Positions 53,430 to 63,699 of a DNA stretch of 64,000 nucleotides are shown one piece after another. The notes beneath the pieces are model-generated. The model did not search any database, had not been told where the DNA came from, and was given only the letters and a program-made list of their open reading frames with translations. The DNA is from Bactericera cockerelli (taxonomy: Eukaryota; Arthropoda; Insecta; Hemiptera; Triozidae), in NCBI GenBank assembly GCA_024516035.1, contig CM044966.1, positions 1,976,808 to 2,040,807 of the forward strand, given 5' to 3'. Position numbers and translations under genes: made by a program. How positions within the stretch are numbered: position 1 is the first letter of the stretch; each line of letters starts with the position of its first letter.

Positions 53430-53612
53430 GTAGGATCACCGAAGTAACGTCCAGCGAGGTAGAGACTTCGTGATGCTGTCATTCCGGCCCATCGCAGACT
53501 GGGCAAGGTTAATGTGGGTAGCAGGTTTGTGAGTTTTCTGCAAATGGAGGGTAACATTCTTGTCGCGATATGACCATAAAGTACGTTAAACCAAAATAAA
53601 TCAATTGAATTT
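53430..53612 (+). repeat. Divergent 5S-like SINE, truncated
   Basis: GTAGGATCACCGAAGTAACG and CCAGCGAGGTAGAGAC are diverged 5S blocks; body GCAGACTGGGCAAGG, GTGGGTAGCAGGTTTGTG, ending AAAGTACGTTAAACC. Close to 2157..2400. Confidence 0.6.
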
Positions 53613-53861
53613 ATTTCTATTCTAACCTAAAACATATGAGTATTTTTGTTGTTTTTTTTAAATCTTAGAATCAATAATATGAGTCCATTGTTAGATTAAA
53701 ATATATTTTTCACAACAGATTCTCACCGTGGCGCGTCGATTGATTCATTTATCTCTAAAAAAAATGCTGACCACGATAAAATTGTAAGCAAAAAAATTGG
53801 AACAAGCAATGTAGATTGGTCAAAAAGATATGTTTAATGCAAGACCGGTTCTTCGCCATCG

Positions 53862-54008
53862 TCATCGTTTGGTTTGGGGCTTTTGGGCCTTTTCTTTTGG
53901 CTTGGGGCTATCGGCACACGCGGCCATCCTGTGCCGGTTTCTTGGCCACGGGTGGAATGTATGGGGACCGAACCGGGTGATCGAGGCAACCACGAAGAAA
54001 CAGATCAT
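53862..54008 (-). pseudogene. Secreted-peptide family member 9, signal peptide half deleted
   Basis: The acceptor (CAG before 54033) and first Met (54020..54022) are retained, but a deletion of about 30 bases removes residues 3-12 and shifts the frame, so that Met reads only five codons. A Met at the position of Met13 in the family keeps ICFFVVAS and opens 48 residues with RFGPHTFHPWPRNRHR and a Lys/Pro-rich end. Subfamily II by its 3' flank. Probably inactive, unless the internal Met supports a short signal. Confidence 0.5.
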
Positions 54009-54339
54009 GTGTCTTTGACCATGTGAAACTGGGCTGAAAAAAAAAAATATTGATCGTAAAAAAGCATTTGATAATGTTCATTATGAAAAATAAAATTTTT
54101 TACACATGGAACTTGGTTAGAGTCCAATGATTTTTCAAGCCTTGAATTTACTGAATAAAATTTCAACCATAGTTTTACAATGCAGGCCATATGTATACAA
54201 AACTTTCTAGAATATCGTTCAATTGGCCTTCATTAATTTTATTCTAAAACTATAATCTCCCCAAGTGGGCCACCCGATTATAAAAAAGAATTGTAGGTAG
54301 TTACTTGTATGAGTAGATCAGTGGCGGTATTAACAGAGA

Positions 54340-54560
54340 GTACGGATAGAAATGTAAAGTAGGCAACCACCATGAGTGGATAATGCTCAAAGTATTTGTC
54401 TGTCCCGGTAGCGGGTTCAAAACCCAGCAGGGACATGATAATATATTGTCCTATTTGGGATTTTCACCAGAAAATAATATGTCTTACTGCTGGAATAATG
54501 GGACTTAATAGTCCTATTCCGGCAGTATAAATAAGGCGATATTATTATTATTATTATAAT
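54340..54560 (+). repeat. tRNA-derived SINE C
   Basis: ACCATGAGTGGATAATGCTC (A-box region) and CGGGTTCAAAACCCAGC (B box), a body with GTCCTATTTGGGATTTTCACC, and an ATT repeat tail. A short stretch (GCTGGAATAATGGGAC) is echoed at ~47884. Confidence 0.6.
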
Positions 54561-54680
54561 TCTACCACCTAACCCTCAGAGTCTTATTATTATGTGGTCA
54601 AAAACGCAAATTGATGAGCTAAAATTCATACTCTGGGTGGAATTCAAACAAATAAGTCAGATCACCTAAGTTACTACAAT
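54561..54680 (-). repeat. tRNA-derived SINE B fragment
   Basis: ACCACCTAACCCTCAGAGTC and a degenerate B box (GGGTGGAATTCAAAC); the anticodon half of the head is deleted. Confidence 0.6.
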
Positions 54681-54770
54681 GAGTCGCTAAAATATCAAAG
54701 ATGAAAAAAAAAACTCTTTCTCGGTCAGTAATAAATGAACGTTTTTTTTTTTTTTAACATTTTCACTTAC

Positions 54771-54850
54771 CTCCTTTGGGAGAATTTTGAAAAATTGAAT
54801 ATGACTGTCGCAGGGTTCTTCCTTTGGTCCACAAGTACTTCAGGTACTAA
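54771..54850 (-). other. Candidate 5' noncoding exon with splice donor (member 9)
   Basis: Minus strand ends AATTCTCCCAAAGGAG followed by GTAAGTG (54766..54770), a strong donor. Confidence 0.45.
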
Positions 54851-55219
54851 GTTACTAAGTACAACGAGAATCAAAAACTTCAACTTGATCAACTTTTAAA
54901 TATCCTTATGTATTCTGTGTCAGATGTTGCAACGTCAATACAGCAGTTTATCAAATAAATATTTTCATTCTCTCACAAAGGCCAATGTGAAACTCTTAGA
55001 TACTTAAAACAAAGAGCCTTTTGAGTAGTAATTATTTTTATTTCTACTGATAACATGAAAATGATTTCCTTTGTTTTGATATATTCACAAAATGTACATG
55101 GTTGATAAGAGGACAAGTAGGTATTTGTAGCAGCTTTATTTAAAAGACCAAGTAGATCGACTTAGTAGAGGATCGACTAACTAGCTCAATGGTACATTAT
55201 ACTAAATCAGTAAATGGAT

Positions 55220-56090
55220 TCTTTATTCAGCTTAGAAACAAAAAAATCTGAAATAAAGGTGAAAATAAAATTGTATCCTGGTAAATATGGTCTTATAAAG
55301 AAATCTTGTCTAGCTATTTTTATTATATAAGGTTTATATTAAAAATCCAAAGAAATTTTACATGAAATATTTTATATAAAATTATCTTAAATTCTTTAAA
55401 TTTTCACTCGCCGACTATATGTATTTTCACCTATTCTCGTAGGTTTGATTACTTTTACTTATTGGTGATCAAGCCTACCAGGCTAGGCGAAAATTGAGTC
55501 AGCGCACATAGGGGTACTAAGCAATCTAGCTGGACAAAACAGCGATTGAAAATTTAAAGAATCTTAAAGTTTAATATAAAAGGCCTGCGTTGCGGTGCGT
55601 TCACTGAGGCATGAATGTGCTGGTGAAAGAAAAATATTTAATAGTTATGTTTGTATTGATAGTTAATTTAATACACTACTTTTTCTCACTTCATTATTAT
55701 GCCCGTATCGAATCATTTTATGATATCAGATTACATAAAAAAATTCAAAAATAAATAGATGAAAGTAATAATAATAATAATAATAATAAGTAAGACCAAA
55801 TATTGCAAATGAATGTGCAAAAAAAGACAAAAGACTGACTTTTATCTCTCTAAATGTGTCTATTGTGGATCTAGGTTGTGCAAATTAAATAAGAGCAGTT
55901 TGTTCCTAGGTAGTGGTGCAACACAGCACATGACATTTCAAAAAGGATTCATTGCAAACTAACTATGTTGAATTAGATGTGCCGATGCTTCTAATGATTG
56001 GTGATGGAGAAACACTTGAAGGTGTTGGTGTTAGAGTTATGAAAATTGAAGCATTTGTTGGAGTACATTCTTAAGACTATACCTAGGTAA
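55220..56090 (+). pseudogene. Copia gag-protease relic with hairpin insert, copy 2
   Basis: Gag end (GLIKKSCL), inverted-repeat insert at ~55395-55505, then KKDKR and a protease block FLGSGATQHMTFQKG with IGDGETLEGVG. The catalytic Asp codon is Gly. A short AAT repeat (55768-55790) and several frameshifts. Confidence 0.65.
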
Positions 56091-56329
56091 TGAAAAGTGG
56101 GTAAAGAACGATAATGATCATAAGTAAATAGAAATACTTAAAATTATTTACAAATTGTCCAAGTTTTTTTAATCTCATAATCAGTTTTAATGGTATATTC
56201 TAAGATTGAAACAAATTTTGCTCAACAAATTCTCAGCGTTGTTTTTTTCATTTTTCAAAATGTAGTATTTGGTAAAATAGTAAGCAAAAGAATTGGAACA
56301 ACCTATGTAGATAGGTAAAGAAGATAAGT

Positions 56330-56524
56330 TTAATGAGGTTGTACACCCGATAGTTCAGGGGTGTTAGGAAGAGATTTCCTCCAGGGCCTAATTTTAGGCG
56401 TAATTTTGGGGAGATATGGAGGAGGTATATTAGGTATAGTAGGTGGAAAATTACCAGAAACAGACCCGATCACGAAGAAACAGACCATGCATATTAGGAT
56501 GACGTAGTGAATGATATTAACCAT
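56330..56524 (-). CDS. Small secreted peptide, family member 10 (Pro-rich, subfamily II)
   Basis: 64 residues. Signal peptide MVNIIHYVILICMVCFFV then IGSVSG. The mature ~40 residues are strongly Pro-rich (PPTIPNIPPPYLPKITPKI), then RPWRKSLPNTPELSGVQPH; no cysteine. Acceptor CAG (AG at 56536-56537) preceded by a pyrimidine tract. Upstream exon-1 candidates lie at ~58305 (GTAACC, weak) and ~58445 (GC-type donor), the latter disrupted by a hAT insertion. The Pro/Arg composition resembles linear secreted peptides of insects, but no homologue is claimed. Confidence 0.62.
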   Translation of the reverse strand: MVNIIHYVILICMVCFFVIGSVSGNFPPTIPNIPPPYLPKITPKIRPWRKSLPNTPELSGVQPH

Positions 56525-56654
56525 GTTGAACAGGCCTGAAAAAAATGACATTAAAACATTATTTGATATTGTTCATTACGAAATTTGATTTTTTTTTCTC
56601 CATAATTGACTTCAATTTTTATTTTTTAACAACATATTATGAAACAGGCCAAAT

Positions 56655-56960
56655 AGCACTTAACAGCACTAGAGGGGACGTTAAACAGGTCTTGCTGGGG
56701 GACGTTAAACAGGGAGAAGACCATTGTCCCGCTAGAGGACTATAAACAGAGAACAGACTAGCCAACCCTAACAAGCCAAGCTAGCTTGCAGTTTCCTAAG
56801 GGTTTAATGGCTTATAAAGAAAAGTCCAAGTCCTCATGATGGTTGATCGCACATTGAAATTTGTGGTTCAGGACGAGCCAACTTTGAAATAAGTTGGCTG
56901 GAGACCATCACTCACCCCTCCAGTTGTAGCCAAGCTGGCTATAACAACAACAACAACAGA
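56655..56960 (+). repeat. VNTR-bearing composite retroposon, copy 3
   Basis: Two partial VNTR monomers (GGGGGACGTTAAACAGGGAG), the unique part CAAGCTAGCTTGCAGTTTCC and CCCCTCCAGTTGTAGCC, and a clean AAC tail (56943-56957). Confidence 0.72.
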
Positions 56961-57271
56961 GGGCGTGTTAAGGTGAAAAAACATTAGATCGAACCTGTGT
57001 TTGGATAAGATTATTCTAATCCAGTTTTATAATTTGAACCCTAATAATAATATAATAAGCCCGATTTCCATGCTTTTAATGGTATGGCTCTCCCTTATAA
57101 GTGTTTATTTTATCGTGGGTGTGTGTCAAAATAAGTTGAAATTCAGACCTTACTTAGAGTCCAATGTTTTTTCAAGCCTTGAATTTACCGAATATAATTT
57201 CAATCATAACTTTACAATGTGGGCCGTAGGTATACAAAACTTTCTAGAACACCGTTGTATTAGGCTACACT

Positions 57272-57714
57272 CACTGAGATCATATGACACAGAGGGAACC
57301 TTACCTATCTCGAGTTGAACAATTTTATGCGTCCAACTTTAAACAGCTGATGGTCCCTCTTTCAACAAATCCCGGCCTCTGATTGGTTCAATTTATTTGA
57401 ATTTTTGTTTACCTCATGCAGTGGCGGATATCTAAACATCCTTAATTTTCAACTCAGATACCAATTCTTATATTACTACATAATAAGTAGAAAATAAGGA
57501 ATGTAAAAGAGGAAACAAAGACAAAAATAACTAATACGTAAGTATGAAAAAAGTAAAAATATTTTTTAGAAGAATTAGGTATTTTAGGTACTCACTCCTT
57601 CGCGAGAGAAAAATTACTACAACTCCGGCACTGATTTTGAAATCAGCTGATAGTCCCTACTACCCGCAAATCTTTATACATCGGGTTCCTTCTATGTTAT
57701 TTATGATCTCAGTG
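57272..57714. mobile_element. hAT-type MITE (443 bp)
   Basis: Ends CACTGAGATCATATGA and TTTATGATCTCAGTG; flanking 8-mers GCTACACT (57264..57271) and GCTAAACT (57715..57722), one mismatch. GGGAACC / GGTTCC repeats extend the inverted ends. Inserted in a unit intron. Confidence 0.78.
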
Positions 57715-57954
57715 GCTAAACTTCAAATTTATTATAAAACTAAGATCTCCCCCACCCGATTATAAAAAATTGTAAGTAGGTACTTGTATAGGTAACGGCC
57801 AGTGACGCCATTAACAGAGAGTACAGAGATTAATGTAAAATAAATTTGCGAAAAGGCATTGAGCTTCACCACAAAGAAACCATACTTTAACTTAAACTCA
57901 TTATTTCCATCACTTGTCGATGATCAAGATAATAAATCTAAATTTACTTGTTAT

Positions 57955-58185
57955 AGTAATAATAACACTCTTTAGTGGAAGTTAACCACCAGGCGAGGTT
58001 AAAGCTCAAATCATTTTTTACCACCTAACCCTGAGAGTCTTATTATTGTGTGGTCACAAACTCAAATGAATGAGGAAAAATTCATGCACTGGGTGGGATT
58101 CGAACCAACAGATCCCTACGCTACCTGGATTACTAGACTAGCGCGTTAACTGATTGACTTAAGTCAGGTCACCTTTGTTAATACA
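57955..58185 (-). repeat. tRNA-derived SINE B, copy
   Basis: Minus strand: head with TTAACGCGCTAGTC, B box GGTTCGAATCCCACCC, tail ending CCTGGTGGTTAACTTCC. Complete. Confidence 0.75.
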
Positions 58186-58475
58186 ATGATGGAACAATGA
58201 CAAGAATTACGACAAAAAACCATTAGAACTTCAAAATAAAAAAAAGACAAAGGAATGTCTAATTCGGCTACTAATAAATAAACATTTTTGAAACATTTTC
58301 GGTTACCTCTTTCGTCGATCACGAAAAAAAATCATAATATTCTTCGGATCATCTAAATTAATTGACAGCAAAATATGTTTGCTAAAATTTCAAAATAAAA
58401 AAAGGAAAATAAATAAACATTTCTTAAAATATTTTCACTTGCCTCTTTTGGGAGGATCTTGAAGAATTCTATGGG

Positions 58476-60159
58476 CAGGCACGGCCGGTGGGAATTTGGT
58501 TTGGGGATGCTGTCAAAATTTTACGAAAAGAAAAAAATATGCAACATATAATACATGTCTACAGGGCCTAGTGGTGAAGTGGTTATGTCAGAGAGAGGGA
58601 ATTTTAACTAGGGGATCAATAGTTCAGATCTCAAGTGTGGCAATTTTCGATAATTCTGTTAGCATGGTTAAGTATCATAATAAATTAATGTGTTTTGATA
58701 TAAAAAATTAATTAACTGACGCAGATAAAATGATAATTTTGGAATATTTAGGAATAACGTTTATTTTTCACAACCATTGTAGTTTTTTTTCAACATACAT
58801 GACAAAAAAAATGTTCATAAGAAAGAAAATAAGGGAAATTTATAAAGGACTTACTCTACTGATTATTTGGAATAAAATCCATTCGCCTGGATTTCGAACA
58901 AAACTTGTGAATGGCTTTATCATTGGAGTTTGGAGTGAGAATCCAATATGTATGTTTGAAATCATTTTTTTGTCAAGTGGAAGCAAAGAAATCTTATTCT
59001 TAATAAGATTTCAATTGAATTAATTTGTTTTCCCATACCTGCTTTGAAATGTAATTACCTTATTCCTATGTGATAAAAAAAAAAAAAAAAAAAAAAAATA
59101 CTTTCAATACCTTTTGCATTAAAACTAAAAATATACATTTTTTAACTTAAAAGAAAATGAAATTAAAAGAGAATGAATTGATAATGCTAATTTCATTGTA
59201 TTATTCTTTATAAGAAGTTTCGAACCCGACTTGAATTGATTGCAAAAATTTAATCTTACAATGAATTCAAAATTAATGATAAAATAAATGTTATAATTAT
59301 AGATCTATTTGTTTATAAAACTTTGGGTAAAATAAACTGTTAGGTTAAGTCAATAATTAATTGTTATTTGTTTCACTGTATTTTAAATCATTACATAAAT
59401 TGTAACCGATTATTAATTAATTTTTAAAACAAAAACACTTGAAATTAGTTCTTAATGTAAGTTACGCGGAATGACAGGGCACGCGCGAAACACTAAACTT
59501 ATTTTAGTGTTTTATTTATTATTATTTTATTTTATTTAATACTTGATAATCTAGATAGGGAAACTTTAAGGGTTGGGTGGAAGAGATTGCCATAGGCAAT
59601 AACCCCGCCCTTTAGTTAGGACATATGTATATATTTTATTTATTTTTTTCTTGTTTATATTATTAATTCTGTCAATTTTATATTTAATTTTTACCATTGT
59701 TTGTCTGTATATATGTTCTGCTAATAAAGAGTTTCTAAATAAAAAATAAATAAATAAACTAGTTCCTTCCGGCTTTCCCTTCCTCCTCATAAGCGGAAAT
59801 CTAAAAATAGCTTGCATTTCTACCGCTTGGCTCTAGAAGCTTGGAAGTCATCAGAATTTTTTCAGCAGTCACTTCTTTTCTCCCTGGAATAATACTCGTC
59901 CCCCCCCGAGCCAATTTTTTTCGTTTCTTTGTCCCTCTCTTTGCTCCGCTTCGACCCCAGGTTTGGTTGCTCTATTAAACATAGCATGCCTTCTCTTTCT
60001 ATAAGGCATGAGCAGAGAAATGCTCTACGGAGCGCAGCAGCGCTCCGCACCGACAAGCCAAAAAGTAAGAATAGCGTATTAGATATATTATGTTCTCTAC
60101 AGTCACTTTACGTCTAGGGGTGCTGGAGTTCCGCAGCGCCTAAGCACCGGCCATCCCTG
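58476..60159. mobile_element. hAT-type element inserted in an exon-1 block
   Basis: Ends CAGGCACGGCCGGTG and CACCGGCCATCCCTG; 8-mers TCTATGGG (58468..58475) and TCTATAGG (60160..60167), one mismatch. The host is the GAATTCTATAGGACTACCGC block of a unit, which resumes at 60160. Interior: a possible tRNA-like segment (58555-58640), a LINE 3' tail (59571..59760) and a GC-richer right part; two unremarkable ORFs (58730..59023 and 59929..60117) have no recognisable product. Confidence 0.78.
59571..59760 (+). repeat. LINE 3' tail
   Basis: AAGGGTTGGGTGGAAGAGATTGCC and CCCGCCCTTTAGTTAGG as at 4492, followed by CTAATAAAGAGTTTC and an AAAT repeat, the usual 3' end of a non-LTR element. Confidence 0.65.
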
Positions 60160-60822
60160 TCTATAGGACTGCCGCAGGTATCTTCCTTTGGTCCATAAAT
60201 ACTTCAGGTTGTACAACGAGAATCAATAACTTTCAACTTGATCAACTTTTAAAATGTTTAAATGTTTTTTGGTATTATGTGTCAGATGTGGAAACTCTTA
60301 TACAGCAGTTCATTAAATAAATATTTTTATTCTCTCAGAAAGGCCAGTGTAGAACTCTTGTATTCTTAAAACAAAGAGTCTCTTACAGAATAATTATTTT
60401 TATTTTAGTTTTTTTTTCAATACAGTTTTTTATCAACTAAACCTCTCACAAAAGCCAATGTGAAACTCTTGGATTCTAAAAATAAGAACCCTTTTGTAAA
60501 ATAAATATTTACACTTCTACAGATAACATGTAAATGATTTCCTTTGTCTTGATATTATCACAGAATGTACGTCGTTGATAAGAGGCCAAATATTTGTAGC
60601 AGTATCATTAAAAAGACCAAGGTTAGAAGAGGATCGACTACCTAGCTCAATTGAACGTTTAACCATTCTGTCAAGAATCAGGTCTGGCCAGACCTTTTAA
60701 CATTTTCAAGGTAGTGTTTTTGTCTAATAAGACAATCATAGGTCAACAATATTCTCTGTTATAACATAGTAACTGAAATAATCAATAACAATAACAACTG
60801 AAAAAAAAAAAAAATACAACTG

Positions 60823-61304
60823 GGAAACAAAGCATACTTTGCTAATCAAAAACTCCTCAAAAGCAAGCTTATATCTAGAAATACAAAGTTAAAAATCTAT
60901 AATACCACCATTCGACCAATAATCACATATGGTAGTGAAAACTGGGTACTATCCAAAGACGACCAAGGTAAGATCCGAAGAATCGAAAGAAAAATTATTC
61001 GCAGAATTTATGGTCCCGTCAGAGTAGATGAAGATAACTGGCTTATCAGGTACAATTCCGATATCCATGACTTACTCAACGGGGAAGATACAATTAAGTT
61101 CATCAAGTCTCAACGAATAAGATGGTTTGGTCATGTACAACGCATGCCCAATGCCCATCCCATGCCCATGCCCAATCGAGAATGCCCAAAAAAATCATGA
61201 ATGCAAAAATATACAGTACCAGGTAAAGAGAAAGACCCAGGATAAGATGGATCGATGATGTCACTAAAGACCTGCAAATGATTGGAGTCAGAGGATGGAC
61301 AGAC
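60823..61304 (+). pseudogene. RTE-like LINE, C-terminal RT fragment
   Basis: Reading GNKAYFANQKLLKSKLISRN, TTIRPIITYGSENWVLSKDD, RRIERKIIRRIYGP, RIRWFGHVQRMPN and, after a stop near 61226, RIRWIDDVTKDLQMIGVRGW. This is the region after the RT active site in RTE/Jockey-type LINEs. It is cut at GWTDR by the element at 61305; the end EWRSIVEEAEAHPGL and stop lie at 61945..62005. Confidence 0.8.
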
Positions 61305-61931
61305 CGCAATTCGACACTTGCGGAAATCTTTTGTTTAAAACCGATCATTTGCGACAATGAAAAAAGGTTTCAAACCATACATTTGCGACAATATATTGCA
61401 GGTAAAGATTTCAATGTTTCATACAGTGTGAATCAAATTTTAGTTCGTACTGGTAGGTGTTTTTTTGTTAGAGGAATTTTGTTGTTAGATAGGGTTAGGT
61501 AAAGTTAACAAGGTGAGATTGCACGATAGATCACTGACTTCAGTTTGTCCGGTAGGATGGTTGGGTGAGGGGCTTAGGTTAGGTTGAAATTAGCGCAGGC
61601 GGTTAGGCCTAACCTAAGCCCCTCACCCAAGCTATCCTAGCCGGCTAACGAAACACAACATTTAGTCTGACAACCGTTTGTCTGACAAGGAGTCTCCTCA
61701 AATAAAATAAATTTATCTATGATGAGAGAAGGAATTCATTAAATCGGATAAATTCACATACGTCCATATTTTAGTCGACCCGGTATTTATTTGGAAATTC
61801 CGAAATGAACAAAGGAGTTAACCTGTTCCTTTGTCTGTCTGATATTGTCGCAAACGTTACAGTGAATACCTTTTTCTGTTGTCGCAAATGTCGGGTTTTT
61901 TCAGGTAAATTGTCGCAAGTGATCGGTAGCC
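61305..61931 (-). mobile_element. Unclassified DNA element with 8-bp duplication, copy 2
   Basis: Inverted copy of 36102..36771. Perfect duplication GGACAGAC (61297..61304 and 61932..61939). It has lost about 40 bases of the central palindrome compared with copy 1; both ends are the same to the base. Confidence 0.88.
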
Positions 61932-62344
61932 GGACAGACATAGTAAACAACAGAGTTGAATGGCGAAGCATTGTTGAAGAGGCCGAGGCCCACCCCGGGC
62001 TGTAGTGCCAATTGGTAAGTAAGTAACATAGTAACTTCCTGAACATCAATTGGCGGAATCGAATACTATTATAGAGGTACCCAAAATTGAGCCTAGCGGA
62101 ATCGAATATACCTTTTTATATTTCAGGTAGCAGGTCGCTCAATCGAATGTTGCCCATCCAAGAAACGGTTACTTCTTGTCCAATCCAAATTAAAAATAGC
62201 TCGAATTCTTTAATTTGGAGGCGCACCGTGGGAATTGCCTAAATTACCCTTCTTAGCCAGGTAAAGGTCTAACTGGACCTACAGATGTTAGTTCAACTGT
62301 GTAGTATTTTTTCTTTTGTATTTTTCCTACTGTTTTTGTTTCCT

Positions 62345-62505
62345 GTAATCAAGGATGGTGTGGAAGAGAATGCCGAAGGCATTATCATCACCCTTGATCA
62401 GGCTTTTTTATATTTATTTCGTAATTAATTACTATGTTTATTGTATATAAAAAATTGTAAATAAAGCTTGATCCAATTGTTTATAAATAAAAATAAATAA
62501 ATAGT
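62345..62505 (+). repeat. CR1-group LINE 3' tail, truncated copy
   Basis: ATCAAGGATGGTGTGGAAGAG...CACCCTTGATC hairpin block, AAATAAAGCTTGATCC and an AAAT tail, matching 15268..15400. Confidence 0.7.
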
Positions 62506-62653
62506 CGTTCCATTCACTTTTCTATCAGTTTCAATATTATTTTCTATCGTGAAACATCTTCTAACTTTGTGTTTGCATTTATCTGTGCCATATTTTTCAT
62601 TTCTATTCAAAATTTAATAATGTATTTCATAACATCTTAACATTTTTTCAATA

Positions 62654-62990
62654 ATGTCTACTACTTATTGTGAAAGTGCTAGATGGAAATGGATGTCAAG
62701 GGAGGAAAAAGAACAGTACATGGATAGAATTTTACATGAACTTTCAAGTGCAAATGAGGACGAAGAAACTCCATCGACTCAATTGATGAAAAAGAGTTGT
62801 ATGCTTATCTTGGTCTTTTGCTGGCTACCAGCCGAAATCATGCTAACATGGTTCATACAAAAGAGTTATGGCAAACATCAAGCGACCTCGTTTTCCGTGC
62901 AACAATGTGTAGATAGATTTTGGGCCATTTCTTGTTTTATCAGATTTGTTAATCAAGTTTAAGGACTGGCCAGACCTTATTCAACAAGGA
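62654..62990 (+). pseudogene. piggyBac transposase fragment
   Basis: Start MSTTYCESARWKWMSREEKE; a second frame reads KELYAYLGLLLATSRNHANM and LWQTSSDLVFRATM, and the first frame resumes CVDRFWAISCFIRF. These are the piggyBac blocks YLGLLL..R, LW, and M...RF..I...+RF. Two frame changes and no catalytic core. It belongs to the TTAA-flanked element around it. Confidence 0.7.
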
Positions 62991-63039
62991 AAAAATAAAA
63001 AAACTTGTACCTGACAGAAGGTTAAAAAATACTGCCCAG

Positions 63040-63580
63040 CAATTATTTTTATAAGGTTTATATTAAAAATCCAAAGAAATTTTATATGAAATATTTTATA
63101 TAAAATTAGAATTCTTTAAATTTTGACTCACCGACCAGATTTTCACCTATTATCGTAGGTTTGATTACGATTACTTATTGTTGATCAAGCCTACGAGCCT
63201 AGGCGAAACTCGAGTGAAATTTTAAAGAATCCTAGTTTTGTATAAAATATTACATATTATATTTCAATGATACATAGATGAAAGTAGTACCAAAATTTGC
63301 AAATGAATGTCCAAAGAAAGACAAAAGACGGACACTTATCTCTTTATATGTATGTATTTTTGATCTGGTTTCTGCAAAATTAATAAAGAACAGTTGGTTC
63401 TATGGTAGTGGGGCAACACAGTACATAAGATTTCAAAAAGGACTCATTGCAAACTATGTTGAATTAGATGTGCCGATGCTTCCGATGATTGGTGATGGAG
63501 AAACACTTGAAGGTGTTGGTGTTAGAGTTATGAAAATTGAAGCACTTGATTTAGTACATCCTTAAGACTATACCTAGGTG
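63040..63580 (+). pseudogene. Copia protease relic with hairpin insert, copy 3
   Basis: Longest reading (63278..63565): CPKKDKRRT, WFYGSGATQYIRFQKGL, PMIGDGETLEGVGV. This is the Copia protease active-site region with DSG changed to GSG, plus the flap. The inverted-repeat insert is at ~63110-63235. It lies convergent to a peptide-gene remnant at 63700. Confidence 0.7.
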
Positions 63581-63699
63581 ATGAAAAGTGGGTGAAGAAC
63601 AATAGTAAAAATGAGACATTTGAAATTATTATAACTAAGTATTTACAAAAGAATTGTAAATACATAATTATAGGTTTTTTTTTAAATCTCATAATCAGT

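Larger units (their letters stand above)
60663..63021 (+). mobile_element. piggyBac-type element (2.36 kb) with nested insertions
   Basis: Ends CCATTCTGTCA and TGACAGAAGG (imperfect inverted repeats) flanked by TTAA (60659..60662 and 63022..63025). A GGTCTGGCCAGACC palindrome at the left has a partner CTGGCCAGACC at the right. The unit upstream block is continuous outside it. It carries an RTE-like LINE fragment, an 8-bp-duplication element, a LINE tail and a transposase fragment. Confidence 0.75.

Noticed and set aside
53830..54018. 62-residue plus-strand gene at 53830
   Set aside because: It is the antisense of a recognisable secreted-peptide family copy with a conserved splice acceptor; no supporting features on the plus strand.
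2484..56524. Secreted peptides as Cys-rich toxins
   Set aside because: Apart from one Cys in member 1, the mature parts contain no cysteine, so a disulfide-knotted toxin class is not supported; the role stays open.
59929..60117. ORF 59929..60117 as a gene
   Set aside because: It lies in the right end of a hAT-type element, is low-complexity, and an equally long ORF runs antisense to it.
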